This document shows, in pieces, positions 8,594-17,587 of a stretch of 64,000 nt of DNA. The stretch comes from Haloglycomyces albus DSM 45210 (GTDB lineage: Bacteria > Actinomycetota > Actinomycetes > Mycobacteriales > Micromonosporaceae): the NCBI RefSeq assembly GCF_000527155.1, contig NZ_AZUQ01000001.1, positions 1,296,554 to 1,360,553 of the forward strand, in the 5' to 3' direction. The translations under genes were made by a program, and so were the position numbers. The notes under the pieces were generated by a model. That model was not told where the DNA came from and did not search any database. It saw nothing but the letters and a program-made list of their open reading frames with translations. Positions within the stretch are counted from its first letter, which is position 1; each line of letters opens with the position of its first letter.

Positions 8594-10351
8594 GTGACTG
8601 ACGATCTACTTCCCATCGCGTCGAACTCCACTTCCTGGTCGGCGGCCAAGAAGCTGCTGACGTCGACTCGAGGACAAATGACGGTCATTGTCGTCCTCTA
8701 TATCGCAGCGGCGGCGTTTGCCGTGGTACCGAACTGGGTTTTGGGAAAGCTGGTGGACACCTACGGCGATTCCTCGGTCGCCGAGATCGCGAGTTGGATC
8801 GCGGTGGCGGCGGCGTTCGTCATCGGTCAGGCCGTGGTTATCTTCTTTGCTCGTCGTTCGGTGTGGACGTGGGGGCAGGAGGCCATGCACGCACTGCGCG
8901 TGCGGTTTGTGGACGATCTGGTGGACATGCCGCCGCGTCGATTGGACAACACGGCGGTCGGTGACATTACCTCCCGCGCGACCATCGACGTGACGATGCT
9001 GGGGCGATCGGTCATGTTCGCGATCCCCGTCTCGGTCGTGGAATCGTTGACCATCGTCGTCATCGCAGCGGCGTTGTTGATAATCAGTCCGTTCATGTCG
9101 TTGGCGCTCTTGATCGGCGTGATATTGGCGATACCGGCGTCGATATGGACATGGCGGCGTAGCTATTCGGCCGCGCTGCGGCAGCGTCGAGCGGTGGGAG
9201 ACGTTACCGACGCGACGAGCGAAAACATCCACGGTGCCGGGTTTATCGAGGGCCACGGGCTCGATGGTGTACGTAAGTCGGTGTTGGAGAAGGCGATTGG
9301 ACGGCGTTGGGCGACCACGTTGTATCTGTTGAAGGTCCGTTGCATATTCTTCCCTGCGATCGACATCGGTAAGAACGTGGCGATAGCGGCGGGCATCGTA
9401 CTCGGCACGGTCGCCTATTCCGGTGGATACGCCACACTTGGCGAGATCGTGACCAGTCTGCTCTTGCTGCGGTTGGTGGGCGAGCCGCTCGCGAAGCTGT
9501 TGATCAGCTTTCAGGGCGTATTGGTCGGCATCGCGTCGTTCTCCCGCATCGTCGGAGTCTCGGAAGCGACCGAAAAAGGCGACGACAGTGAGATCGTTGA
9601 GTCTGAACCGGGACGCGTTCGACTTAAGGACACCTCATTCGCCTATCAACCGGGGAAACCGACACTCGACTTCCTCAATCTCGACATCACGCCGGGCAGC
9701 CGTGTCGCGGTCGTAGGTGCCTCCGGTTCGGGTAAAACCACTCTTGCCAGATTGATAACGGGAACGCTTTCGGCCGATTCGGGCGACGTGTTCATCGGCG
9801 GGGAGGAAGCGCGTGGTCTGTCCCATCAACAGCACCGGCGTCGTGCTCTGCTGGTCAACCAAGAACACCATGTCTTCTCCGGAACCGTGCGCGACAATCT
9901 CATGCTGGGCGCGCCAGAGGCCTCCGATGACGACCTGATTGCCGCGCTGCGAACTACAGGAGCCGACACCTGGCTTGACAGTCTCAGCGACGGGCTCGAC
10001 ACCCGAGTGGGAACAGCGGGCCACAACGTGGACGATACGGTCGCGCAGCGCATCGCGCTCGCCCGGATTTTGTTGTCGCGATCGTCGATCCTGGTTCTGG
10101 ACGAGGCCACGGCGTTGTTGAGCGGACGTGACGCGGTGGCGGTGGAACGGCGTTTCAACGCGGCGACCGAAGGACGCACCGTCATTACGGTCGCTCACCG
10201 GTTGAGCTCCGCTCGCGACGCGGATCGTGTCCTGGTAATGGACAAGGGGCGCATCATAGAAGACGGATCGCACGAGGAACTGCTGACCGCGGGCGGACAC
10301 TACTCTCAACTGTGGAAGATGTGGACGGGAGTATCCCAAGGCAAGGCGTGA
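8594..10351 (+). CDS. ABC exporter half-transporter, catalytic partner
   Basis: Encodes 585 residues, starting with GTG after CAGGAGATCAAT, 15 bases behind the stop of the preceding half-transporter, so they are co-transcribed. Six-helix exporter domain (~20-330), then an ATPase domain. Walker A GASGSGKTT (~374), Walker B ILVLDEAT (~500) and the switch histidine in VITVAHRLSS (~534) are intact. The signature LSGGQ is destroyed (GHNVDDTVAQRIALAR). Paired with the upstream protein, its Walker A/B and switch face that protein's intact signature and form the one consensus ATP site. The other site lacks both Walker A and signature. Export of a peptide, lipid or drug is typical of this class, and no neighbour identifies the substrate. 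Confidence 0.88.
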   Translation: MTDDLLPIASNSTSWSAAKKLLTSTRGQMTVIVVLYIAAAAFAVVPNWVLGKLVDTYGDSSVAEIASWIAVAAAFVIGQAVVIFFARRSVWTWGQEAMHALRVRFVDDLVDMPPRRLDNTAVGDITSRATIDVTMLGRSVMFAIPVSVVESLTIVVIAAALLIISPFMSLALLIGVILAIPASIWTWRRSYSAALRQRRAVGDVTDATSENIHGAGFIEGHGLDGVRKSVLEKAIGRRWATTLYLLKVRCIFFPAIDIGKNVAIAAGIVLGTVAYSGGYATLGEIVTSLLLLRLVGEPLAKLLISFQGVLVGIASFSRIVGVSEATEKGDDSEIVESEPGRVRLKDTSFAYQPGKPTLDFLNLDITPGSRVAVVGASGSGKTTLARLITGTLSADSGDVFIGGEEARGLSHQQHRRRALLVNQEHHVFSGTVRDNLMLGAPEASDDDLIAALRTTGADTWLDSLSDGLDTRVGTAGHNVDDTVAQRIALARILLSRSSILVLDEATALLSGRDAVAVERRFNAATEGRTVITVAHRLSSARDADRVLVMDKGRIIEDGSHEELLTAGGHYSQLWKMWTGVSQGKA

Positions 10352-10457
10352 TCGTGACACCTCAACCGCATATGGGATTAGCGAAACCGTAAAATGCTCG
10401 TGATCCAGGGTATCGGTAGAACGGACCCGGCCACCCCTGACAAGCAAGGAGCCCTTG

Positions 10458-11237
10458 ATGTCTGAGCTCGACAACTACCGGACACAGGACAACCTCGAAG
10501 CGCGTATTTCCCTGTACGACTACAAATACCCTCAATACGACTTGGACGGAATCGTGTCCAATGCGATCGACTTTAATGCGAGAACGATCGTTGACGTTGG
10601 CAGTGGAACCGGCCGGTACACCCGGCGACTTCGCAAGGAACACCCGCATGCCGAGGTCATCGGGATCGACCTTTCTCCGGGTATGGTCGACGACTTGGAC
10701 GAGCCGACGATGGTCGCCAATGTGGAGAACCTGCCGTTTCCGGACGGCTATGCGGATGTCGCGCTCGCGATGCACATGCTGTATCACGCGGACGACGTCG
10801 ATGCCGCGCTTGATGAGCTCGTGCGTGTGACGAGGTCAGATGGCATCCTGTTTATGTCCACGATGGCGGCGGACAACTTCGTCGAATACGAGGACCTGTT
10901 CCTGCGTGCCCAGTGCGACGTTCTGGACGACGACCGCCGTACCTTCCGGGACGACGTCATGGAGAGATTCTCCCTGGACATCGGGGTATCGAAGGCTCGC
11001 GAACGGTTCTGGTCGGTGACGGTACGCCACTTGCAGGGGCGCATTGTCCTGTCAGCCCCCGAACCGTTGTTCGATTATTACCGATCGGGTCGTTCGTTTC
11101 ATTCCACGTTGTCCGACGATGAGTTCGACAGCGTCATGGATCGGATTGAAGCGTTGCTCAAGCGACATTTTGAAACCCATGAGACGTTTACCGTGACGAG
11201 CCATCCGGGGATCATCGAGTGCCGGAACCCGCGTTGA
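10458..11237 (+). CDS. Class I SAM-dependent methyltransferase
   Basis: Encodes 259 residues; the ATG at 10458 has AAGGAG seven bases upstream. The Rossmann-type SAM-binding motif I is IVDVGSGTGRYTRRL (~35-50), followed by the acidic end of strand 2 in VIGIDLSPGM. A third motif region reads LPFPDGYADVALAMHMLYH. This is the Methyltransf_11/25 layout used by small-molecule methyltransferases. The C-terminal half (~150-259) contains FRDDVMERFSLDIG and a basic region, possibly substrate-binding. It follows the ABC exporter pair by 106 bases on the same strand and could belong to the same unit, but no function is suggested strongly. The substrate is unknown. Confidence 0.85.
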   Translation: MSELDNYRTQDNLEARISLYDYKYPQYDLDGIVSNAIDFNARTIVDVGSGTGRYTRRLRKEHPHAEVIGIDLSPGMVDDLDEPTMVANVENLPFPDGYADVALAMHMLYHADDVDAALDELVRVTRSDGILFMSTMAADNFVEYEDLFLRAQCDVLDDDRRTFRDDVMERFSLDIGVSKARERFWSVTVRHLQGRIVLSAPEPLFDYYRSGRSFHSTLSDDEFDSVMDRIEALLKRHFETHETFTVTSHPGIIECRNPR

Positions 11238-11286
11238 ACCGGGCCCTGATCTTCTCGGCGCGGTGTGTGGGTCAATTCGCAGGTGA

Positions 11287-11307
11287 CTACGCATTGGGAA
11301 TGCGTAG
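11287..11307. promoter_or_regulatory. Perfect palindrome upstream of GST-like gene
   Basis: CTACGCATT-GGG-AATGCGTAG is a perfect 9-bp inverted repeat with a 3-bp spacer, ending 9 bases before the start codon of the next gene. Its position and symmetry suit a repressor operator. It could instead be a hairpin that masks the ribosome site. No dedicated regulator gene is adjacent. Confidence 0.6.
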
Positions 11308-11316
11308 TCTGGAACC

Positions 11317-12474
11317 ATGGCTGAGAATCAGAATGATCGCTCCGAGAGTGATACACCGCAGAAGACGGCGGGCACCGAATATTCCACCAAGGGTGCGTAT
11401 GTGACCGGCGGCGAATTCACCCGGGACACCAACTACATTGAAGACCGCGTGGTCGCCGATGTCGCGGCGGTTGAATCGGCACCCACCGAACCGTCGTCGA
11501 AGATCGGTGATCCGCGTATTGCCGGTCTTACCGAAGGGGCGGAGGCCTGGCCGGTCGAGCCGGGACGGTACCGCTTGGTCGCCGCGCGGGCGTGCCCGTG
11601 GGCACATCGTTCTATCATCATTCGGCGCCTGTTGGGCCTGGAGAACGTCATTTCGCTGGCCACTCCGGGACCGACCCACGACGTTCGGTCCTGGACGTTC
11701 GATCTGAACGACGATGGTCGTGACCCGGTGCTCGGCACCGAGCGCTTGCAGGAGAACTATTTCAAACGTTTCCCCGACTATCCACGGGGGATTACCGTTC
11801 CCGCGCTCGTAGACATCCCGTCCGGTGCGGTGGTGACCAACAACTATCCACAGTTGACGTTTGACTTCTCCACACAATGGAGCGAATACCACCGTGAAGG
11901 CGCTCCCGACCTGATTCCGCAGGATCAGGTCGAGGACATGCTTCCGGTTATCAAGCGGATCTTTACCGAGGTCAACAACGGGGTCTACCGAGCGGGATTC
12001 GCGGGAGGCCAGGACGCGTACAACGATGCCTATCGCCGACTGTTCGAAGCGCTGGACTGGCTGGAAGAGCGCCTTGCCGACCGCCGGTATCTGATGGGAG
12101 ACACCATCACCGAGGCCGACATCCGCTTGTTCACGACCCTCTTGCGGTTTGACCCCGTTTATCACGGTCACTTCAAATGCAATCGCAACAAGCTCACGGA
12201 GATGCCGAACCTGTGGGGATACGCCAGGGATCTGTTCCAAACCCCGGGATTCGGCGACACGGCGGACTTCGACCAGATCAAACGGCACTATTACGTCGTC
12301 CACGAGGACATCAATCCAACGCAGGTCGTTCCGCAAGGTCCGGACCTGTGGAACTGGCTGTCCGAGCATGGACGGGAAAGCTTGGGAGGCAGCCCGTTCG
12401 GGGAAGGAACGGCCCCGGGTCCTGTGCCCGATGATGAACGCGTGACAGGGGCGAATCCGCTCTACGACGATTAG
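11317..12474 (+). CDS. Xi-class GST-like (thiol-conjugate hydroquinone) reductase
   Basis: Encodes 385 residues. Residues ~85-210 form a thioredoxin-like domain with the catalytic motif ARACPWAHR (Cys93), and ~230-350 the all-helical GST domain (LFEALDWLEERLADRRYLMGD, ITEADIRLFTTLLRFDPVY). This matches the S-glutathionyl-hydroquinone reductase (YqjG/PcpF, xi class), which strips a thiol from hydroquinone conjugates. Actinomycetes use mycothiol rather than glutathione, and a mycothiol synthase gene lies at 49374, so the physiological thiol is probably mycothiol (inference). The N-terminus (~70 residues) is longer than usual and acidic. The ATG at 11317 lacks a strong ribosome site but sits just after a perfect palindrome. 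Confidence 0.85.
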   Translation: MAENQNDRSESDTPQKTAGTEYSTKGAYVTGGEFTRDTNYIEDRVVADVAAVESAPTEPSSKIGDPRIAGLTEGAEAWPVEPGRYRLVAARACPWAHRSIIIRRLLGLENVISLATPGPTHDVRSWTFDLNDDGRDPVLGTERLQENYFKRFPDYPRGITVPALVDIPSGAVVTNNYPQLTFDFSTQWSEYHREGAPDLIPQDQVEDMLPVIKRIFTEVNNGVYRAGFAGGQDAYNDAYRRLFEALDWLEERLADRRYLMGDTITEADIRLFTTLLRFDPVYHGHFKCNRNKLTEMPNLWGYARDLFQTPGFGDTADFDQIKRHYYVVHEDINPTQVVPQGPDLWNWLSEHGRESLGGSPFGEGTAPGPVPDDERVTGANPLYDD

Positions 12475-12515
12475 TCGAAAAGTCGATTCGTCATGGCGAC
12501 GATTGACTCGTACTG

Positions 12516-12560
12516 AGCCGTGTCCGTCACGGGTGGTGGTTACCTGTGTGGGACACGGCT
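12516..12560. terminator. Hairpin between convergent genes
   Basis: AGCCGTGTCC at 12516-12525 pairs perfectly with GGACACGGCT at 12551-12560. It lies between the stops of the convergent GST-like and nuclease genes, so it is a likely two-way transcription terminator. There is no pronounced T-run on either side. Confidence 0.55.
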
Positions 12561-12574
12561 GACTTCAGTCGGTT

Positions 12575-13009
12575 CTAGTCCAAGTCCCGCCACATGCCGC
12601 GCTTTTCGTCCTTAGCCAGGCGCTCGGCTTTACGAAGGGTATCGCCGATGGTCAAATCCTGGTGCGGCATGATGTAGGCGTGAGCCATGCCGTCGGCTAC
12701 GGCCTGCACCCCGTAGTTGATGCCACCGTCGTCGATGACCACATGGGCGAGTAGTCGGTGGTACTGGTCCCACATCGGGTCGCCGGGATCGGTGTACAGG
12801 TGGACGAATCGACCTTGCAATTTCTCCTTTGCGTAGATTTTGGCCTCTTGGCCCCATGCTTCTTCCTCGCGGTATCCGCCGGATTCGGGGGTGTTGATGC
12901 CCATGATGCGTACCTTGATGTTCTTGCGTTTAATCGTGGTACGGAAGGTGTCTCCGTCGATGACGTCCTCGACCGCGCATGTTCCATAGAAATCACCTGG
13001 ACCGGTCAC
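12575..13009 (-). CDS. Staphylococcal-nuclease-like protein (SNase domain)
   Basis: Encodes 144 residues from a GTG start at 13009, chosen because AAGGAG stands 6 bases upstream; a longer reading from TTG at 13039 would overlap that site. The single domain fits thermonuclease: VEDVIDGDTF (Ca-binding aspartates), VRIMGINTPE with the first catalytic Arg, then YHRLLAHVVI with the second Arg, and ADGMAHAY. Residues Arg, Glu and Arg expected for catalysis can be placed, though the middle Glu is uncertain. No signal peptide is visible, so the enzyme may act in the cytoplasm, unlike secreted nucleases. It would cut single-stranded or double-stranded nucleic acid. It ends 100 bases from the convergent GST-like gene. 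Confidence 0.8.
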   Translation of the reverse strand: MTGPGDFYGTCAVEDVIDGDTFRTTIKRKNIKVRIMGINTPESGGYREEEAWGQEAKIYAKEKLQGRFVHLYTDPGDPMWDQYHRLLAHVVIDDGGINYGVQAVADGMAHAYIMPHQDLTIGDTLRKAERLAKDEKRGMWRDLD

Positions 13010-13196
13010 GTTGGGCTCCTTAATGGTTGCATAATTCAATGTAGGTAGAGAATCGGTCTGTACCGTGAATCATGTTCGCACACACGCTGATCGTGACTAC
13101 ATGGTTAAAGGAGTGCATTGTTATTAGTCGTAACGGCAGTGCGGCAATCGTAATAACGACCATGTCCGTCCATCGTGTGGTTGCTTCACGACGGAA

Positions 13197-14609
13197 ATGA
13201 CAGACCGTAGGAAGCAGACGATCTACGATCATCGTGTGGATACAGAAAGTAATCATGCGCGAACAACGCGACACCTGGGGTGGCCGTTTACGTATTTGGT
13301 GGTGGCGTCGATTGTGGTCGCGGCAGTGGCAGCCGGAATGACCCTTTTCGCACCCTCCGCCGGGGCCGCCGGCCTGCCGGGTGGACTGGGGCCGTGTCTG
13401 GGGGACGAGTGTCCGGATACCTGGCCGGACCCGAACAACGGCACCGTCTCCGGATACGACGAGAACGTCAACATCTTTGTGGGTGGGGACTACGACGTCC
13501 GCGGTTCGGCCGCCGAGGCGGAAGGCCGCATCGTGACCTTGGGGAGTTTTGATCTCAATAAAGACCCAGGGGGCAGTTCGATCTATAACGTCGGCATCGT
13601 GGGTGTCGGCTCCCGTGTGCCGCCGCCGGACGAATCTCCCTATCTGATTGTGGGTGAGGACATCTCCACGGCTCCGGGGCAGAGCATTAAAGCGGAGGAA
13701 GGCGACCACTGGGGAGAGGTGCTATACGGCGGAACCTTGGACGGCGAAGTTGAGCCGGAGCAGAGCCCGAGACAGGATTCCGCAGCCGTCGATCCGTACC
13801 GAGACCTACGGGAACAGCTTGAGATCGCCTCCGACTGCTACGCCCGGGAGGACGGGGATCAGAGAACGGCCACCGGCGACGTAGTGGTGACTCAGCCGGA
13901 CCGGGTGATGTTCAGTGGGGACGGTACGTCCGAACTGCAGGTCTTCAATATTAATGAGCAGCTTCCGAACAACGCCTACATTGAGTACGAGAACATTCCG
14001 GAGAACGCGACGGTTCTCATCAACGTTTTCGGTGATGACGTCACCATCGACACCTCGCAATTCGCCCCGAGCGCGATTCCGTTCCGCCAGCGGACTCTGT
14101 GGAATTTCCCGGATGCGAGTTCGGTCAACCTAACCGGTACCTCCCAATTCGAGGGGAGTGTACTCGTCGGCAATCCGGACTCCACGACGACGGTGTCGGT
14201 GCCAGGCGTGAACGGGCGGTTCTATACGGCCGGTTCATTGACGCATACGTCATCGGGAATGACGGGCACCGAACTTCACAGTTATCCGTTCGATGGGGAT
14301 TTGCCCGAGTGCGACGAGATCGATCCGACACCGTCGCCGACAGAACCGACGTCAGCCGAGGACGACCCCACTCACTCACCGTCTCCAACGGACGGCCCGT
14401 CGCCGACCGACGATCCAACGACGTCACCGACCGACGGGCCGACAACCGATCAACCGAGTACGGCGACGTCGTCTCCATCGATTCCTTCGGACAATGACGG
14501 ACTGGCGGTGACCGGGCGGTCCCTGGTCGGTGCCGTTGGTCTGGCGGCGGTTCTCGGCTTGACCGGTGTCGCGGTCCTCTATTACACCAAACGAACTCGT
14601 CAACAGTAA
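13197..14609 (+). CDS. Choice-of-anchor A family surface protein with LAVTG sorting signal
   Basis: Encodes 470 residues. An N-terminal signal/membrane segment (~30-58: FTYLVVASIVVAAVAAGMTL, ending in AGAA) exports it. Residues ~85-370 match the choice-of-anchor A domain: ENVNIFVGGDYDVRGSAAEAE, GRIVTLGSFD, and later VLINVFGDDVTI and FEGSVLVGN. A Pro/Ser/Thr-rich stalk (~375-430, repeated SPTDGP units) follows. The C-terminus is a sorting signal: LAVTG (~436-440), a hydrophobic helix and KRTRQQ. LAxTG is the pentapeptide used by class E sortases of actinomycetes, so the protein should be covalently attached to the wall. No sortase is in the window. Its function is unknown; the domain is often linked to adhesion or matrix. 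Confidence 0.85.
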   Translation: MTDRRKQTIYDHRVDTESNHARTTRHLGWPFTYLVVASIVVAAVAAGMTLFAPSAGAAGLPGGLGPCLGDECPDTWPDPNNGTVSGYDENVNIFVGGDYDVRGSAAEAEGRIVTLGSFDLNKDPGGSSIYNVGIVGVGSRVPPPDESPYLIVGEDISTAPGQSIKAEEGDHWGEVLYGGTLDGEVEPEQSPRQDSAAVDPYRDLREQLEIASDCYAREDGDQRTATGDVVVTQPDRVMFSGDGTSELQVFNINEQLPNNAYIEYENIPENATVLINVFGDDVTIDTSQFAPSAIPFRQRTLWNFPDASSVNLTGTSQFEGSVLVGNPDSTTTVSVPGVNGRFYTAGSLTHTSSGMTGTELHSYPFDGDLPECDEIDPTPSPTEPTSAEDDPTHSPSPTDGPSPTDDPTTSPTDGPTTDQPSTATSSPSIPSDNDGLAVTGRSLVGAVGLAAVLGLTGVAVLYYTKRTRQQ

Positions 14610-14623
14610 ATTCCAACGATTCA

Positions 14624-14661
14624 GCGGCTCGGACTCGTGTAACGGCGTGAGTCCGAGCCGC
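14624..14661 (+). terminator. Hairpin terminator after the surface-protein gene
   Basis: GCGGCTCGGACTC (14624-14636) pairs with GAGTCCGAGCCGC (14649-14661), a perfect 13-bp stem with a 12-base loop. It lies 15 bases after the stop codon. No T-run follows. Confidence 0.7.
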
Positions 14662-14835
14662 CGCTGCTGGGATTGCGTTGAGTACCTTCATCATCTCTAT
14701 CGACAATAGACGATATATAACAACTTACACATTCTGTAATAACGTTTTTGCAACGCCCACTAGTGATAAGCGACACGCAAGATTAGCCTGAGCTCCATGG
14801 ATATCCAAATAAATTAGTCCAATGGAGGTGTTGGA

Positions 14836-16488
14836 ATGGGGCGAATGTGGAAGGCCACCGCTGCGGTCGCGGCAGCGGGGTTGGTTCTCAGCGCCTGTTC
14901 GGGCGGAGGCTCGGAAGAAGAGGAACTTGAGGGTGGCACCCTCAACATGCACATCGGAGAGGTACGCAGCCTCATTCCCGGCGGCTCCGGAGAAGTCGAG
15001 GGTTTCAGGGTCATCCGAAACATCTACGACGGCCTGGTGTATTACGACGCCGAGACGGGAGATCCGGAAAACCTGATGGCGGAGGAAATCACCTCCGACG
15101 ACAATCAGGTGTGGACGATCAAGATCAAGGAAGGCTACTCCTTCCACAATGGTGAACCGGTCAACGCGGAGTCCTTCATTCGCTCCTGGAACCGGACGGC
15201 ATACGGCCCCAACGCCCTGCCGCTGAACTACTTCATGGCACCCATTGAGGGCTACGGCGATATGAACCCGGAGGAGCTTCCCGAGGACGAGTGGGAGGAC
15301 CCGGACACTCCCGAGTTCGAGGAAGCGCAGGCCGACGAGCTCTCCGGCCTGGAGGCCGTCGACGAGCACACCCTGCAGGTGTCGCTGTCGGAACCGTTCA
15401 TCGGATTCCCCACCATGCTGGGGTATGAGGCGTTCTTCCCGATCGCGGAAGCGTGCCTCGCCGATGAGGAGAAGTGCGAAAAGCAACCCATCGGTAACGG
15501 CCCCTTCATGTTCGAGGACGGATACGATGTCAATACCGGCGGCACCGCCGTCGCCTGGGACGAGTATCAGGGGGAGAAGCCCAATATCGGTGGCGTGCGC
15601 TGGCACGTGTACGTGGACGGCTCGGACTGCTGGGCGGACTACCTGACCGGCGACATCGACGTCTGCGCTCCGACCGCGGCCGACTACGAGCAGGCGATCA
15701 ACGATCCCGATCTGGTCGAACGGCGCATCCAGCAGGACAACACCAGCGTCCTTATGATGGCCTACCCCATGTACGAAGAGCTCTACCAAGACGTCAACAT
15801 TCGTCGTGCCCTGTCGGCGGCCATTGACCGCGAGGGAGTCATCAACGTCATCGGTGAGGACCGCGCCAAGCCGCTCGACTCCTGGGTCCCGGCGTCGATT
15901 CTCGGTGGCGGACAAGGTGCGTGCGATTACTGTGAACACGACCCGGACACCGCTCAGGAGCTGTTGAAGGAGGCCGGTGGCTGGCCCGAGGGCGAGCCGC
16001 TGAAGCTGTGGGTCGACGACCGCATGGACAACCTGGACGTGTTCCGCGCGGTCGGAGATTCGATCTCCAACACCCTCGACATCGAATACGAGATCGTTCC
16101 GATGGAGTGGACCGAAATGCTCAGCAGCCGTGAGCAACACACTCTGGACGGTCCGTTCCGTTCGGGCTGGGGACCGGACTACAACTTGAATGAAAACTAC
16201 CTCGAGCCCATCTATGGCGGTGGCGCCGACATGAACGACCAGGGCTTTGAGAGCGAGGAGTACAACGAGGCCATCAAGAAGGCCAACGGTGCCGATACGC
16301 TCGAAGAGTCCGTCGAACTCTACGCGGCGGCCGAGGAGATTCTGGCCGAAGAAATGCCCAGCGCGCCGATCTGGGTCGAACAGGTCAACTTCTTCTACAG
16401 CGAGCGCGTGGACAACGTTATCGTGCATCCGATTTACTCAGGAACCGGCGGTGACGCGGAACTTCGCGACATCGTGATCAACGAATAG
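14836..16488 (+). CDS. Oligopeptide ABC transporter, substrate-binding lipoprotein
   Basis: Encodes 550 residues. The N-terminus MGRMWKATAAVAAAG-LVLSAC is a lipoprotein signal with lipobox LSAC (Cys21). The rest is an SBP_bac_5 domain: VIRNIYDGLVYYDAETGD, KEGYSFHNGEPVNAESFI, the ALSAAIDREG hinge segment and GWGPDYNLNENYLEPIYGGG. Family 5 proteins capture peptides, sometimes nickel or sugars, outside the membrane and deliver them to the permease. The mature protein is extremely acidic (runs such as SEEEELEGG and PEELPEDEWEDPD), as in salt-adapted exported proteins. The next four genes encode the two permeases and two ATPases, completing the importer. Confidence 0.93.
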   Translation: MGRMWKATAAVAAAGLVLSACSGGGSEEEELEGGTLNMHIGEVRSLIPGGSGEVEGFRVIRNIYDGLVYYDAETGDPENLMAEEITSDDNQVWTIKIKEGYSFHNGEPVNAESFIRSWNRTAYGPNALPLNYFMAPIEGYGDMNPEELPEDEWEDPDTPEFEEAQADELSGLEAVDEHTLQVSLSEPFIGFPTMLGYEAFFPIAEACLADEEKCEKQPIGNGPFMFEDGYDVNTGGTAVAWDEYQGEKPNIGGVRWHVYVDGSDCWADYLTGDIDVCAPTAADYEQAINDPDLVERRIQQDNTSVLMMAYPMYEELYQDVNIRRALSAAIDREGVINVIGEDRAKPLDSWVPASILGGGQGACDYCEHDPDTAQELLKEAGGWPEGEPLKLWVDDRMDNLDVFRAVGDSISNTLDIEYEIVPMEWTEMLSSREQHTLDGPFRSGWGPDYNLNENYLEPIYGGGADMNDQGFESEEYNEAIKKANGADTLEESVELYAAAEEILAEEMPSAPIWVEQVNFFYSERVDNVIVHPIYSGTGGDAELRDIVINE

Positions 16489-16506
16489 ACATCGGCTATT
16501 CCACTA

Positions 16507-16539
16507 GGGGTGTGCGGCTGGAATCCGGTCGCGCACCCC
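16507..16539 (+). terminator. Hairpin between binding protein and permease genes
   Basis: GGGGTGTGCG (16507-16516) pairs with CGCGCACCCC (16530-16539), with one G-U pair. It lies in the 88-base gap of the importer operon. Such stems usually stabilise or partly terminate the transcript so that the binding protein is made in excess. Confidence 0.6.
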
Positions 16540-16576
16540 GCACTTTGGATGTCAATCATTAGATTGGGTTAATCGC

Positions 16577-17587
16577 ATGGGGCGATATTGTCTCCGACGG
16601 TTGTTGCAATCGTTCCTCACGTTGGGTGCCGTTCTTTTTATCCTGCATTATCTGATGGCCCTGTCGGTTCAGATTCGCGGTAATCCCGCCTTGCTGTTCT
16701 TCGGGGGTGATCGACACGTCGATCCGGCGATGCGCGCGCAGGTGGAGCGGATGTACGGGCTCGACAACGCCTGTTATGAGCGCACGGGTGATCCGTGCAT
16801 CGGTCCGTTCTTTACTCGCCTGGGGAACTATCTTCAGGGGGATTTCGGTACCACGATCAATGGAAATCAGCAGGTCAGTGAGCAACTGGCGCTGGCCATT
16901 CCCAATACTTTGCGGCTGTTTCTCTTTTCCACCATCACCTTGGTGGTTTTGGCGTTGGTGTTGGGCACGTGGGCGGCCCGCCATCACGGCAAGTTCCGTG
17001 ATCATTCGGTCCGAGTGACCACGATTCTCATCGACGCCGTTCCGGTGTTTTTGATTTTGCTGTTCTACGTTTACGTTCTGGCGGTTCCGTTGACGAATTG
17101 GGCTCGGGACATCTGGGGTTCGGATTCGTTCATGGGGCAGCTGTTCCGACCGTCGTACAGTGCCGATTATCCGTGGGTGACGATCATCGTTCCAGGGATT
17201 TTGCTGGGTTTCGTCGGGCTGGCGACGTTGACGCGCCTGGTGAGGGCCAGCCAGTTGGAGAACTACAACGCGGAGTTCGTGAAGACCGCTGATGCCAAGG
17301 GGCTGAAGAAGATGCGTATCACGATCGTCCACGTGCTACGGAATTCGTTGATTCCCATCGTCACGGGGGTCGGCTATCTTTTTGCCTACATGTTGGCCGG
17401 GGCGGTTCTCACCGAAGGGGTCATGAGTATTCCCGGCATGGGGCGCTTGATTTTCGTGGGCGTACAGCGTCAGGACACGAACGTGGTGATCGTTGGTCTC
17501 ACTGTGAGCGCGGTGGTGGTCATTCTGGTGACCTTGCTCGTCGACCTGCTGTATGCCGTTCTAGATCCGAGGATCCGATATGACTGA
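16577..17587 (+). CDS. Oligopeptide ABC transporter permease (OppB/DppB type)
   Basis: Encodes 336 residues. A first transmembrane helix (~10-30) is followed by a periplasmic-type loop (RHVDPAMRAQVERMYGLDN) and five further helices. The BPD_transp_1 region carries the EAA-like loop ending in TADAKGLKKMRITIVHVLRNSLIPIVT, which contacts the ATPase, and then VLTEGVMSIPGMGRL. This is the standard layout of the first permease in family 5 importers. Its stop overlaps the start of the next permease by 8 bases, so the two are translationally coupled. Confidence 0.92.
   Translation: MGRYCLRRLLQSFLTLGAVLFILHYLMALSVQIRGNPALLFFGGDRHVDPAMRAQVERMYGLDNACYERTGDPCIGPFFTRLGNYLQGDFGTTINGNQQVSEQLALAIPNTLRLFLFSTITLVVLALVLGTWAARHHGKFRDHSVRVTTILIDAVPVFLILLFYVYVLAVPLTNWARDIWGSDSFMGQLFRPSYSADYPWVTIIVPGILLGFVGLATLTRLVRASQLENYNAEFVKTADAKGLKKMRITIVHVLRNSLIPIVTGVGYLFAYMLAGAVLTEGVMSIPGMGRLIFVGVQRQDTNVVIVGLTVSAVVVILVTLLVDLLYAVLDPRIRYD

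Noticed and set aside
11287-12369. Long minus-strand frame opposite the GST-like gene
   Set aside because: Opposite a GST-like protein with clear catalytic motif; no ribosome site or domain.
14725-16428. Very long minus-strand open frame opposite the oligopeptide-binding lipoprotein gene
   Set aside because: Exact antisense of a strongly supported lipoprotein gene; its translation has no domain and arises from the codon bias of the real gene.
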